Source: Corbicula japonica (Eukaryota; Mollusca; Bivalvia; Venerida; Cyrenidae). From it: a stretch of DNA of 64,000 nucleotides. Location of the stretch: assembly GCA_038501625.1 (NCBI GenBank), contig JAZAYU010000015.1, positions 5,292,991 to 5,356,990 on the forward strand, given 5' to 3'. The first letter of the stretch is position 1; the number at the start of each line of letters is the position of its first letter. Of this stretch, positions 11,489 through 23,699 are shown piece after piece. Both the position numbers and the translations under genes were made by a program. The notes beneath the pieces are model-generated. The model was not told the DNA's origin, did no database searches, and saw only the letters and a program-made list of their open reading frames with translations.

Positions 11489-11716
11489 CTTCAATATATT
11501 TAATAGTAAAAGTAATGTATATATATTGTGAATGTGTGTGTGAGCGTGCATGTGTATGCTGTGTTTTATGTATGTTTTGAAATTTCATGATTCTCATTAT
11601 GTTATTTGATGCTGTAAAATTGTAACTAATGTTGTTTTTAGAGGCCCACATGGAAGATTGGGAACAATGTGTAGCCTCGTTAAATAAAGACTTTACTTAC
11701 TTACTTACTTACTTAT
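11489..11716 (+). mobile_element. LINE 3' UTR and ACTT tail
   Basis: After the ORF2 stop there are about 200 bp of AT-rich UTR, AATAAA at 11686 and a terminal (ACTT)n tract (11696-11715). A short microsatellite rather than poly(A) at the 3' end is common in CR1/L2-like LINEs. Confidence 0.7.
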
Positions 11717-12803
11717 GGTTGTACTCTTTTTGAGAAATTGTGCCACTTATTTTATCACCTTCAGATTTAAAAGTATTTAAATGTCTCGCTGGCACAAGGA
11801 AGATAAGCTTGAACAACATGGAGTTTTAAAGTTATAAGCAACATTAGGTTTCATAGTAAAGTCATTTGAGAGGAAAGTAACTACATTTAATAAAATAGTG
11901 AAACAGGATCTAAGTTGGCACTATGAGCGTGACAACTATATTTGTGCTTTAATTAGCAATTTAACCGCAAGGGGACAATGGTATAATTTCAGAAATGTTT
12001 GTATTTTTGTAGTTTTAAGACATAATTGATGAGAGATGTGTTGGAAAAAACATATTAATAAATGTTAAATGAATGTAACATACAAACTGGACGTACAGTG
12101 CTTTTTAAGATTTTTGTTAATTAATAACAAGTTCTCCTTGAATAGATAATTAGGTCATGTGATGATGATTATGATTGGTGATGATTTTTGAAAACAACGG
12201 AAGCTGTACCTTCCTTTCAATCTGTCCGGAATGTTCGACTGCGTATGTACCTATTTTTATAGTTGCAGAACATAATAAGTTTTTAAAATCGTACTGAGCG
12301 TACATTGCTTTTAAGATTTTTTTTTTGTTAATTAATAACAAGTTGTCCTGGTAAAGATAATAAGGTCATGTGATGATGATTATCACGTGACAAATTTTGA
12401 AAACTATAGAAGCTGTTCCTTCTGTACAATCAGTGCAGGATGTTGACTGTTGCACTGCGTTTGTACCTATATTTGTAGTTGTAAAACATAATTGGTGAGA
12501 GTTGTGTTAAAAAAAACACATAATAATGAATGTAATAATGAATGTAAAATGAAACTGATCGTACCGGTACATTGTTTTGATTTAAATCGTTCATTGTTCT
12601 TTTTTTTAAATGTCTCCCCGTATGCTTGCCTATCTCATAGTCTTGCCATTATGGTAAACCAACTGTAAATCTGCTTTTAATATATAAATTTATCTTGCAT
12701 TCCATATGTTTTGTTTGCTGTATTCTCATTTTGTCAATATTATGCAACTTGTATATTTATACTTCTCAGATATTGAAGGTAAAATAGATCACATTAATTA
12801 CAA
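11717..12803 (+). repeat. Three-fold repeat, about 215-245 bp, in otherwise unassigned DNA
   Basis: Between 11990 and 12560 the words TAGTTGTAAAACATAATTGG, AATTAATAACAAGTTCTCC-like and AGGTCATGTGATGATGATTA recur two or three times. The flanks 11717-11990 and 12560-12803 show nothing I recognise. Confidence 0.55.
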
Positions 12804-13059
12804 CTAGAATTATCACTGAAAGTGATTAAATACCCCCACATGTCTGCTTGATACTTGAACTGGGAATGCTTCGAATCAATGGCATAATGTGCCCCACCTT
12901 CAATCCAAAGTGTCATCTTCACAGTAGCCACATATACAGCAAGTTTCATCACAATATCTCATTCCTTCTAAATTCATTGAGCATAAATGGTTTGAATATG
13001 TTAGAAACAGTGACCTTTACTTAACTTTTATCAAACAACTGTGCCAAAAATTGTGTATA

Positions 13060-15700
13060 CTGTAAAACGCATTAATTTCGCGAGGTCAAAATTTCGCGAT
13101 TTTTGTCAAAAAATCGGCTATTTTCTTTATTCGCGTGTTTATGAATTCGCGACGTCGTCTGCCTCAAAAAAGCGGAAGTCGTAAACTGAAACCGGAAACG
13201 GTGAACGAAATATTTGCTATTATGCAAAATCGAAAGTACAGGTACAGCTTAAACAGTTACAACTCCGCATATTAAGGGATTAGCGCAACAATAAACTACC
13301 CAGTTGGAATATGTTGATAATTGCTTTGAACAAATAATTTGAGATCTTACTGAATAAATTTGCAAGTTGATATGTGTTCACTGTTATACATTTTACTCCC
13401 AGTAATCCGAGTTTTTACAGTTGTTTTTCAAACTAGTAAACATATACATGTAGTGCATATTTCATGTCGACATTATAACAATGACTACGCAAAGTATCAC
13501 GTCGTTTTTTAAAAGAACAAGACATGAGTCTGGTGGTTTACCAGAGCCATCCAGTCCAGCAGAGGCTATAATAACTAAAGAAGTTGAGAACGCTACGCCA
13601 GAATCCTCCAGAAAACGGAAACGCGGGACTTACAGTGATTATTCACCAGAAACGAGGGCTAAAATTGCTAGATATGCAATTGAAAACGGGAACACCATGG
13701 CTGCTCGTCATTTTAGCTTTGTGCTTAACAAAAACGTAAATGAAAGTACAGTAAGAAGTATTAAACAATCGTATGGGAAACGACAACGTTTGGAAGATTC
13801 TTTTCTGCAATTACTAGCAATGAACTACCAAAGTCACCGCGGGGAAGACCGTTAAAACTTGGATGTTACGATGAACAAGTAAAGGACTATTTACAAAAAC
13901 TTCGCATTTCCGGTGGTGTTGTAAATTCCAGAATAGTTCTTGCAGCTGCTAAGGGAGTTATCAAGTCAAAGGATAAAACTTTGTTTAAAGAAAATGGCGG
14001 AACTGTAGTAATAGAAAAAACTTGGGCCTATTCCTTAAAGAAACGTATGGGCCTTACAAAACGGAAGGGGACAAAAGGAGTGAAACACTTACCAGATGAT
14101 TTTGAAAATATTCAGAAGGCATTCTTAGACAGAATAAACGACAATGTGCGCTCTTACAAGATTCCCGACGAACTTTGTATTAACTGGGATCAAACAGGCT
14201 CGAATTATGTGCCTGTCAGCTCATGGACTATGCATGATAAGGGATCAAAACAGGTAAGGGTAAAACTGTAATAATCAGGCACTCATATTTACATCGAAAT
14301 TCAAAATTTTGCTTGTTAGTTACGATGTCAAATCATTAATTTATATCTCTTGAAACGTGTGATCTTAATTCACTTTACGCAAACGTTTTTTCAATTCTTC
14401 AACAAAACTCAGCTGTGTTTTTCATTTAAATGACAACTGATTTTAACTGTGTATCGCCTCGATGCATATTAGGCCCGTAAGCATGTACGTAAAAAAAATA
14501 CGAAAAAAAATCATCATGTTTGTATTTCAGGTACCAATCGCGCAAATTGACGATAAAAGGCAGATGACTGTCTTAATGGCATGCACAAAATCTGGAAAAC
14601 TTCTTCCCCCGCAGTTACTATACCAAGGAAAAACAGAAGCTTGTCATGCAGATTTCAACTTCCCAAAGGAATGGGACGTTTGGCACACAGATACACACTG
14701 GTCTAATGCAAAATCAATGGAAAGGTTCGTTACCTTTTTAATTTAAAGTATAATTTATTACAGTGATAACGATTTAATAAACTCGTTAACTGTACAGGTA
14801 TTTTCCATTGTCCTTACTGAGCTTCAGGGCATTTAACTATCCATAAACATATTACTTGTATTGTTATTCAAACGGTTTTTTGTTAAGGTGCGAAATATAA
14901 CAAACAGTGATGACAATAGGCTATTTTGTTTCCTGTTTCAGGTTCGTGAATAACATCATTGTGCCGTATGTTGAACATGTACGCGAAGAATTGGATCTCC
15001 CCATTAGGCAACGAGCACTTTGTATATTTGACATATACAAGGCACATCAGGGAGAAGAAATTCGCAGTATTCTTCAAAAGCATAATATTCAAATGGTCTA
15101 CATACCCGCCAGCTGCACTGACAGACTTCAACCTTTAGATCTCAGTGTAAACGGCGCTTTCAAACAATACATGAAATCAAGTTTTGAAGACTGGTATGCC
15201 GATGAAGTTGCTAATCAGCTTCAGAAGTGTGAGATTTCTGATGTTAACGTCGACATGCGATTGTCAACCGTTAAGCCCCTTCATGCTATGTGGTTGGTAA
15301 AGAGCATGCAAAAACTTGAAAATGAGACTGAACTAATTCAGCGCGGTTGGATTCAGGCGGGAATTAAATGTGACTGAAATAATATCGAAATGCTGTGTAA
15401 TTGTGTTTTGTGTTACTGTAAATAATATAAAGTTTATAAAATACAAGACATTATAATTTAAACTACCGATAGTTTGCGTTAATAAAAAGGGAATTAACTC
15501 TTAAAGTTCTCTGCTTTCCTTTAACAGTGATCTCCCTTGATGAGTATCCGCATACGTATTGAGATGCTTATTTTCGGATAAACTTATTTTCGGATATATG
15601 GAAAATCATCATTTATTCGCGGAATTTATGAATTCGCGAGGTAAGCGATTCGCGAATATTAGCGAAAATAAAACTAACGCGAATAAAACCAGTTTTACAT
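13060..15700 (+). mobile_element. pogo/Tigger-type DNA transposon
   Basis: Left end CTGTAAAAC and right end GTTTTACAT form the outer inverted repeat, with TA at 13058-59 and 15701-02. AATTTCGCGAGG, ATTCGCGTG and GAATTCGCGA words recur inverted near the right end (15610-15680). The interior holds the spliced transposase gene. TA duplication and the DDE_1-type protein place it in the IS630-Tc1-mariner group, pogo/Tigger branch. Confidence 0.88.
13481..15377 (+). CDS. pogo/Tigger-type transposase, spliced, one frame break
   Basis: Cuts and rejoins the element at TA sites. Exon 1 starts ATG 13481. Residues 1-12 include TQSITSFFKR, close to a PCNA-binding (PIP) box. Residues about 44-102 (RKRGTYSDYSPETRAKIARY onward) are a helix-turn-helix. 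The frame changes by one base between about 13790 and 13822; the new frame gives ELPKSPRGRPLKLG and runs to a donor at 14254. The next exons are 14531-14724 and 14942-15377. Joins at 14253/14531 (phase 0) and 14724/14942 (inside an Arg codon) are in frame. Catalytic Asp residues: NWDQTG (14188), IFDIYKAH (15030), LQPLD (15138), with 35 residues between the last two. Stop 15375; AATAAA at 15481. The frame break, if not a sequencing error or a missed intron, disables it. Confidence 0.88.
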
Positions 15701-16474
15701 TATATGTGATAGCTGAAAAGGGAACTTTGAAGACCCTCGACCACGACAAATATGAAAATATTGCAGGCTCGGTTTCATTGAGCCTGTTCATGGGCAGTAA
15801 TGGAAATGCTTATTACTGCCCACGCCGCATAGCCCAGGGTTGAGCGCAATTCAATATTTACACCAATAAACAGTACAATTTTGATCCATCCCAAACGATG
15901 GTATGCATATGGCGTGTGAAACTTTACATGAGAAATCATCCAGAAACCATTTTTTCTATTTTTTGTAACAGTGAACAGTGACCTTGACTCCATCAGGCCC
16001 AATTTCAATACCAAGTTTCGTCTTCACAGACACTACCTATATAGCAATTTTTATCACAATATCTCATTCCGAACCAAAGTTATTGAGCATATATAGTTTT
16101 TTTTCTATTTTTAGTAACAGTGACCTTGACCCCATAGGCCTTACTTTGAATCCCAAATCATCTTCACAAAAACCACCAATACACCAAATTTCATTTAAGA
16201 ATCTCATTCCAAGCTATAGTTACTGAGTGGAAATGAAGTTTTGAAGTTTATATAACAGTGACCTTGACCTTGAACCCACAGGCCCCAAAGTCAAACCTAA
16301 CCTGTATCTTGTTATGTTACATCTGTGTCCCAAAAAATAATTTAATCTATGAAGTATTTCATGAGTAATCGTCAAGAAAATGTTTTTCTATTTTAAGTAA
16401 CAGTGACCTTGACATTGACCCCACAGGCCCCAAGTCGAACGCGACCTGTATCTTCTGTTACATCTATTAACCAA

Positions 16475-17007
16475 ACTAGACAGGTGTTCAGTTGAACACT
16501 TGTGTCGCCCTCTGGTATAATGTCGGAAGAAAAATGCAAGTACAGAAAGGGGCATAACTCCATCTTGACAGAAACAACTTGTCATCATCAATAGTGTGTT
16601 GTCTTGAGCAATTATTATTTGAGAAGTTGATGAAGAAATATTGAGAAATGGCAAAGTTATAGCCAACATTAAGTTTTGGTGTCAAAATCCAAGTACAAAA
16701 AGGTCCAAAACTCCATCAAATGTGACCTTGACCTAAAGAATTTGGCATCATCATGAGTGTGTTGTCATAAGCAATTTAATTTGAAAGTGTTTCATGAAGA
16801 AATATTGAGAAATGGCAAAGTTATAGCCAATGTTAAGTTTTCGTGTCAAAATACAAGTACAAAAAAGGGGCATAACTCAACCAAATGTGACCTTGACCTA
16901 AAGAATTTGGCATCATCATGAGCGTGTTGTCATAAGCAATATAATTTGAAAGTTTCATGAAGAAATATTGAGAAATGGCAAAGTTTTAGCTAATGTTAAG
17001 TTTTCGT

Positions 17008-17039
<32 letters not shown>

Positions 17040-17335
17040 GACAAAGCGATCCCTATGTATCGCCATTTCTTCGAAAGGGCGACAAGTCGTGTCAAAATAC
17101 AAGTACAAAAAAAGGGGCATAACTCAACCAAATGTGACCTTGACCTAAAGTATTTGGCATCATCATGAGTGTGTTGTCATAAGCAATAAAATTTGAAAGT
17201 TTCATGAAGAAATATTGAGAAATGGCAAAGTTATAGCCAACGTTAAGTTTTCGTGACAGACAGACGGACGGACGGACAGACGGACAGACAGACGGACAAA
17301 GGGATCCCTATGTATCGCCATTTTTTCGAAAGGGA
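16475..17335 (+). mobile_element. HP-I element with a duplicated 3' end block
   Basis: It starts CTAGA. The hairpin is GTGTTCA-GT-TGAACAC, then TGTGTCGCCCT. Four units of about 175 bp carry GGGGCATAACTCAACC, TGTGACCTTGACCTAAAG, TTTGGCATCATCATGAG and GAAATATTGAGAAATGGC. The 3' block (GACAGACAGACGGACGGACG, then CGCCATTTCTTCGAAAGGGC) occurs twice, at 17008-17086 and 17256-17335. The second lacks the final GACACAAAA. It sits in an HP-J unit between CCAAA and ATTTAATCTG. Confidence 0.8.
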
Positions 17336-17736
17336 TTTAATCTGTGAAGTGTTTCATGAGTTATCATCCGGAAACCATTTTTCTATTTTTAGTAATACTG
17401 ACCTTGACACTGACCCCACCAGCCCCAAATTCGAACTTGACCTGTATCTTGTGATGTTACACCCTGTGTACCAAAAAATTTTAAAATAGTTGATACATTT
17501 CAGGAGTTATCGTCCGGAAATTTTTCTATTTTTAGTAACAGTGACCTTGACACTGACCCCACCAGCCCCAAAATCGAACTTGACCTGTACCTTATGACGA
17601 TATACCTGTGTACCAAAAATTATTAAATTCTGTCAAGCCTTTCATGAGTTATCATCTGGAAATGAATAATCCGACCGACCGACCGACCGACAAGCTCACT
17701 CCTATATACCCCCTCAAACTTCTTTTGTGGGGGTAT

Positions 17737-18825
17737 AATTATTTTTTTACAATCAATTTTGTTGTCCATATGTTTATCAACACCGGACAATCTAAAAAAA
17801 ACAACACAACAGCACTTTATAACAATGAAACTTTTGACGCCTGAAGACCAGAAAAGTGGCGTTAAAATGCTCTTTTTACATTTGTTATTTAAAAATACTG
17901 ATTTTGTTCGTAAATGCAAAAGAAATACTTCATTTTTGCATATTTTATCATAATAAGAAACAATATGAATGAAATTATTTTCTAGATTGATAAGTAAACG
18001 TTGCTTATGTTGAACGTTGATGTTACTCTCATACGTCATTAAATATTTACGTAAAAGAACGTAAACAGGAAAATATTATCATAACATTTGTTTGATAAGT
18101 GCCTACTTATCAATTATCTAAAATTAAAATTAATATAAGTTAACTAAACTTCATAATCGACTTATTCAAACATGACGTTAATTTGGTCAGAAATATTTAA
18201 AAAAAACGTGTACGAATTACTGGTCAAAATTAATAAATTGTGTTCTCTTTGAAAGGCAGTTACATAGCTACACAATGTAATGCAAAGTATCACTTCATCC
18301 GAAATTTCTATTCAGAAACTTTTTGCATACAACAGTGCGAGAAAAATGGAATTTTCTCCTTCAAATGTACGTAAAAATGTTATGGATAAAATAGAGAAGA
18401 ATGTGTTGGCTCATACAAGTTTAAATTGCAATCAAAAAGTCAAAGGTGTTAATCGCAGTCCGTTCTGTATTTGAGAAGAAACGATGCTCACGGAAAAAGA
18501 GCCCAGTTCGTGCAAGTTTTGCTGATCTTGGAATAGTTTCCATCATCAAAAGTTGTTTTACTTAAAAAAGCTTCATGTCTTTCTGAAACATCTTTATAAA
18601 ATTACCAATAATATAGCATTATATTGTTATTTCCATTGATTTTATTTTTTGTGTTCATAAATATTTCTAATTGATATTAATTATAAATGTTAGGATCTGA
18701 GGAATTTAAGCCATTTTAATAGAATCAGCTTTTGTGTTTCAGTTTTGAAAAGCATAAGATTTTGTGGTATAAGAACACAAGACATCTAGTTAATCCCCGA
18801 CTTTTGAATCTTGGTTATAAATCTG
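17737..18825. other. Unassigned AT-rich DNA with a possible broken reading frame
   Basis: No repeat family recognised. A frame from ATG 18280 (64 codons, MQSITSSEISIQKLF onward) stops at 18474. A second frame overlapping its end continues SVFEKKRCSRKKSPVRAS to a stop near 18562. The start ATGCAAAGTATCAC resembles the pogo transposase start (ACGCAAAGTATCAC at 13488), so it could be a decayed relative. I do not claim a function. Confidence 0.3.
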
Positions 18826-18829
18826 TTAA

Positions 18830-19129
18830 CCCTTTCACTGCCATAAGCACGGCATATGCCGTCCCTATTATTTTCAGCGTATTTTCCACATGGACGGCTT
18901 TTGCCGTTTCTATATATAGACCAGCATGCAAAGCGGGGGTTTCTATGCTGATGTAGGCAGATCATTGAAATATTGACCAATAATGTTATTGCCTAAACAT
19001 AGTAATTACGTCGATATATTTATAAATAACCAGCCTCATTCTGACCTTGGTATTGGTATTTGTTTATGTGTTAAAAACTCTTGGCACTGACGACGTCAAT
19101 TTGGGTTTTCGACGTTGGCAGCGAAAGGG
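18830..19129. mobile_element. TTAA-flanked MITE (piggyBac-like)
   Basis: TTAA at 18826-29 and 19130-33 flanks CCCTTTCACTGCCA at the left and TGGCAGCGAAAGGG at the right, inverted copies with one mismatch. CCC ends next to TTAA are typical of piggyBac-derived MITEs. Inside is the 14-bp palindrome ACGGCATATGCCGT. Confidence 0.8.
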
Positions 19130-19223
19130 TTAACCTACAACAGCCACAGAAGATCTGTTTTGTGACAGTGTGTATGAAGACTGCCAGTATATATGTCACA
19201 AATATTAAAATTATTAACATGTA

Positions 19224-19270
19224 AGTCATTAAAAGACTTTTAATGACCAAACGGAAAGGGCGACACAAAA
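19224..19270 (+). repeat. Palindrome and HP-I-like terminus
   Basis: GTCATTAAAAG-A-CTTTTAATGAC is an 11-bp-arm hairpin at 19224-19246. It is followed by GGAAAGGGCGACACAAAA, the end sequence of HP-I. The rest of an HP-I element is not visible to its left. Confidence 0.5.
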
Positions 19271-20784
19271 AATTATGGGCCAGACATGATTTTGCTACAA
19301 GGTCATGCTGTAATCTTGACCTACAAGGTAACGACCCAAATGTTGCCAGCGAAACGTCGCCTCATTATGGTGATCATTTCTGTGAAATAAATTTAAAATC
19401 CGACTTCAAATAAAAAAGTTATGGGACAGACACGATTTTGCTACCAGGTCATGCTGCCACCTTGAACTTCAAGGTAGCGACCCAAATCTTGCACATGAAA
19501 TGTCCTCTCATTTTGGTGATGATTTCTGTAAAATAATTCTAAAATCTGACTTCAAATAACGAAGTTATGGGCTGGACACGATTTTGCTTCAAGGTCATGC
19601 TGTGACCTTGACCTTCAAGGCCAAATGATGCGCATAACACGGCGTCTCATAATGACAATCCTTTCTATTAAATAATTTTAAAATCTGACTTCAAATAAAA
19701 AAAAGTTATGGCCCGGACACGATTTTGCTACAAGGTCATGCTGTGACCTTGACCTTCCAGGTAGCAACCCAAATAATGCGCCAAAGCGCCAAAAACATCG
19801 TCGCATTATTTTAATCATTTCTGTGAAATAATTTCAAAATTCGACTTCAAATAAGTAAGCTATGGGCTGGACATGATTTTGCAACAAGGTCATGCTGTGA
19901 CCTTGTCCCTTTAAGGAAGAGACCCGTCTATATGGTGATCATTTCTGTGAAATTATTTTAAATTCTGACTTCAAATAACAAAGTTATGGGCCAGACACGA
20001 TTTTGCTACAAGGTCATGCTGTGACCTTGACCTTCAAGGATGAGACTCAAATGTTGCGGGCGACACATCATCTCAAAAGTTATGTGCCACATACGATTTT
20101 CCTAGAAGGTCATGCTGCGACCTTGACCTTCCAGGTAGCTACCCAAATGTTGCTCGCAACACGTTGCCTCATTATGGTGATCATTTATGTGAAATAATTC
20201 TAAAATCTGACATCAAATAAAACGTTATGGGCAGGACACGATTTTGTTACAAGGTCTTGACTTTCAAGGTAGTGACCCAAATGATGTGTGCAAAATGTCG
20301 TCTCATTTTAGTGATCATTTCTGTGTCATTATTATAAAATCCGACATGAAATAATTCTTAATCCTGACTTCAAATAACAAAGTTATGGGCCAGGCACGAT
20401 TATGCCACAAGGTCATGCTGTGACCTTGACCTTTAATGTAGCGACCCGAATTTTGCATGTGAAACATTATTTCATTATGGTGATTATTTCTGTAAAATTA
20501 TTCTAAAATCCGACTTCAAATAAAGAAGTTATGGGCTGGACACTTGCTACATGATTTTGCTGTGACCTTGACCTACAAGGTAACGACCCAATGTTCAATG
20601 ATCATTTCTGTGAAATAATTTTAAAGTCTGACTTCAAATACAAAAGTTATGGCCTGGACATGATTTTGCTACAAGGTCATGCTGTGACCGTGACCCACAA
20701 GGTAACGACCTAAATGTTGCGCGCAACACGTTGTCTCATTATGTTGACTATTCCTGTGAAATAATTTTAAAATCCATCTTCAAA
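19268..20784 (+). repeat. K tandem array, left part
   Basis: About eleven units of 120-150 bp hold AAAGTTATGGGCCAGACACG, ATTTTGCTACAAGGTCATGC, TGTGACCTTGACCTTCAAGG, TAGCGACCCAAATGTTGC, CATTATGGTGATCATTTC and AATAATTTTAAAATCTGACT. HP-B interrupts the array after CATCTTCAAA (20784); the array resumes at about 30890 with AAAAGTTATGGGCCAG. Confidence 0.85.
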
Positions 20785-22509
20785 CAAGAGGGCCATGATG
20801 GCCCTATATCGCTCACCTGACTACAAAAGTACTCTCAGCTTGTGGTTTCAGACAAGAAGATTTTTAAAGTTTTTCCTATACAAGTCTATGCAAAATGAAG
20901 TGACCCCTGGGGCGGGGCCAATTTTGACCCCAGGGAAATTTGAGCAATCTTTGAAAAGTTCCAATAGAGGATGCTAAATGCCAAATATCTAAGCTCTAGG
21001 CTTTGTGGTTTCAGACAAGAAGATTTTTAAAGTTTTTCCTATATAAGTCTATGCAAAATGAAGTGACCCCTGGGTCGGGGCCAATTTTGACCCCAGGGAA
21101 ATAATTTGAACAATCTTTGTAGAGTTCCACTAGAGGATGCTAAATGCCAAATATCTAAGCTCTAGGCCTTGAGGTTTCAGACAAGAAGATTTTTAAAGTT
21201 TTTCCTATACAAGTCTATATAAAACTAGAGCTATCACTGAAGGTGATTAATACCCCTGTAATACTGCTTTGTCAGAGTATACAGAAATGATGTTTGCATC
21301 TTTCATGGGTGAAAGTTGAAAAATAATTGAAATCCTGAAAAATTGCTGCAAAAGATGTGTTCAAAAATAGCAACTTGGGTTTTCACCGGATGTAAACAAA
21401 ACTGTAAAAGTAGTTGACGTCAGAAGGTTTTGTTGAATCGTGCTCCCCTTCTAAAAAATAATGGACTGATCCAAATGAAAAAAAATATGTCATGCAAATC
21501 TAATCACGAGAGTATGTTAAAAGTTTGAAAACTGGAGAAGTAATTTGTGTCATAAGATTTTGATAAATAATGCTCCCCTCAAACCAAAAATGGACTGATC
21601 CATAAGAAATATGTCACTAACATGCGCACTTCATACAGAACATATGATTTCAGTCGATATTTTGAAAACTGTAGAAGTTTGCATAACACGATTTTGTTAA
21701 ATCATGTCCCCTGCAAAAAATAATGGACTGATCCACACGAAAAATATGTCACGCACATCTACACTTCATGCCGAACATATGTATCAAGTTTCAAGTCAAT
21801 ATCATAAAAACTGTAGAAGTAGTTCGCGTCACAAGATTTTGTTAAATCGTGCTCCCCTCCGAAAAATAATGGACTGATCTACATGAGAGAAAAAAAATTG
21901 CGCAAATGTACCAAGAACATATGTTTAAAGTTTCAAGTCGATATCTTGAAAACTGTTGACGTAGTAAGTGTAGAAGTTTGCATAACACGATTTTGTTAAA
22001 TCATGTCCCCTGCAAAAAATAATGGACTGATCCACACGAAAAATATGTCATGCACAACTACACTTCATGCCGAACACATGTATCAAGTTTCAAGTCAATA
22101 TCTTAAAAACTGTAGACGTAGTTTTTGTTACAAGATTTTGTTGAATCATGCTCCCTTCCAAAAATAATGGACTGATCCACATGAGAAAAAAAAATTTGCG
22201 CAAATGTACTCACCAACATATGTGTAAAGTTTCAAGTCGATATCTTGACAAGAGCCAGTCGGAAACGACTGCACGCTCGACTATTCGAAAAGTCAGAATT
22301 ATTAAGCACATTGTAACTGGGCTTCATTTAAACTGGGGAGTGATTCAGGAGTTTATGACACCCCCAACAAACACACATGAACAAAAGTTTCTTAATCCAT
22401 AAATCAATAAATAACACTTAATTTATTCTTGTAGATTTTTTTTAGGGTTTACACAACCCAGCCCATAAACCCCTGATCCCACACCCATCAACCCACTATC
22501 TTTGCCCAC

Positions 22510-23635
22510 CTATAGTTGTGTTGTGTGGTGAAGTACAGTATGGTATGCTGGTTGCTGTTGTTGGTGGTGGTGTTGTTGTTGGTGGTGGTGGTGTTGTTGC
22601 TGTTGTTGGTGTTGTTGTTGGTGGTGGTGTTGTTGGTGTTGGCATTGTTAGTGTTGTTGGTGGTGGTGGTGGTAGTGTTGTTGCTGGTGGTGGTGGTGGT
22701 GTTGGTTGTTGTTGCTGTTGGTGGTGGTGTTGATGTTGTTGTTGGTGGTGGTGTTGATGTTGTTGGTGTTGTTGTTGGTGGTGGTGTTGGTGTTGCTGGT
22801 GGTGGTGGTGTTGTTGTCGGTGTTGTTGTTGTTGGTAGTGGTGTTGTTGTTGGTGGTGGTGTTGTTGGTGGTGGTGATGATGTTGTTGTTGGTGGTGGTG
22901 GTGTTGTTGTTGGTGGTGTTGGTGTTGTTGGTGGTGGTGTTGGTGGTGGTGTTGTTGTTGATGGTGTTGTTGTTGGTGGTGTTGTTGGTGGTGGTGGTGG
23001 TGGTGTTGTTGATGTTGGTGGTGGTGGTGTTGGTGTTATTGGTGGTGGTGTTGTTGGAGGTGGTGTTGTTGTTGGTGGTGTTGTTGGTGGTGGTGATGGT
23101 GTTGTTGTTAGTGGTGGTGTTGTTGTTGGTGGTGGTGGTGTTGTTGTTTGTGTTGTTGTTGGTGGTGGTATTGATATTGTTGTTGGTGTTGTTGTTGGTG
23201 GTGGTGTTGGTGTTGTTGTTGGTGGTGGTGGTGGTGTTGGTGTTGTTGTTGTTAATGGTGGTGCTGTAGTTGTTGTTGGTGGTGGAGATGTTGGTGCTGT
23301 TAATGGTGGTGGTGTTGTTGGTGGTGGTGGTGGTGTTGTTGGTGGTGGTGATGGTGTTGTTGTTGGTGGTGGTGTTGTTGTTGTTAGTGGTGGTGGTGTT
23401 GTTGGTGGTGGTGTTGTTGTTGTTGGTGTTGTTGTTGGTGGTGGTGGTGTTGTTTGTGTTTGTGTTGTTGTAGTTGTTGTTGTTGGTGGTGGTGGTATGT
23501 GGAGGTGGTGGTGGGTGGTGGGGGTACAGTACAGTAGTGTGGTGTGGTGTGGTGTGGTGTGGTGTGGTGTGGTGTGGTGTGGTGTGGTGTGGTGTGGTGT
23601 AGTGTAGTGTAGTGTAGTATAGTATAGTCTATGCA
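22510..23635. repeat. GGT/GTT microsatellite, 1.1 kb, with pentanucleotide flank
   Basis: From about 22545 to 23500 the plus strand is almost only G and T in irregular GGT, GTT and GAT triplets. 23535-23595 is (GGTGT)n, followed by (AGTGT)n and (AGTAT)n to 23627. The minus strand therefore has a 387-codon Pro/Thr/Asn-rich open frame and the plus strand a 363-codon Val/Gly frame. Both are products of composition, not genes. Confidence 0.95.
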
Positions 23636-23699
23636 CCCACCCACCCCACAATTACTCAACACTTTCAACCAAAGTATGTTAAGGACATCTGTTTTAAAC

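Larger units (their letters stand above)
12804..17736 (+). mobile_element. HP-J element, copy 1, carrying a pogo transposon and HP-I
   Basis: It starts CTAGAATT. The 5' hairpin is ATCACT-GAA-AGTGAT, then AAATACCCCCAC. At the 3' end GACCGACCGACCGACCGAC (17670-17690) precedes TACCCCCTCAAACTTC and TTTTGTGGGGGTATAA. The core units (12950-13050, 15850-16470, 17340-17650) carry CTATTTTTAGTAACAGTGAC, TTTCATGAGTTATC and CATCTGTGTCCCAAAAA-like words. Two later insertions sit inside: pogo at 13060-15700 and HP-I at 16475-17335. Confidence 0.85.

Noticed and set aside
22488..23651. 387-codon Thr/Pro-rich protein (minus) or 363-codon Val/Gly-rich protein (plus)
   Set aside because: Simple GGT/GTT repeat translated on either strand; no other coding signal.
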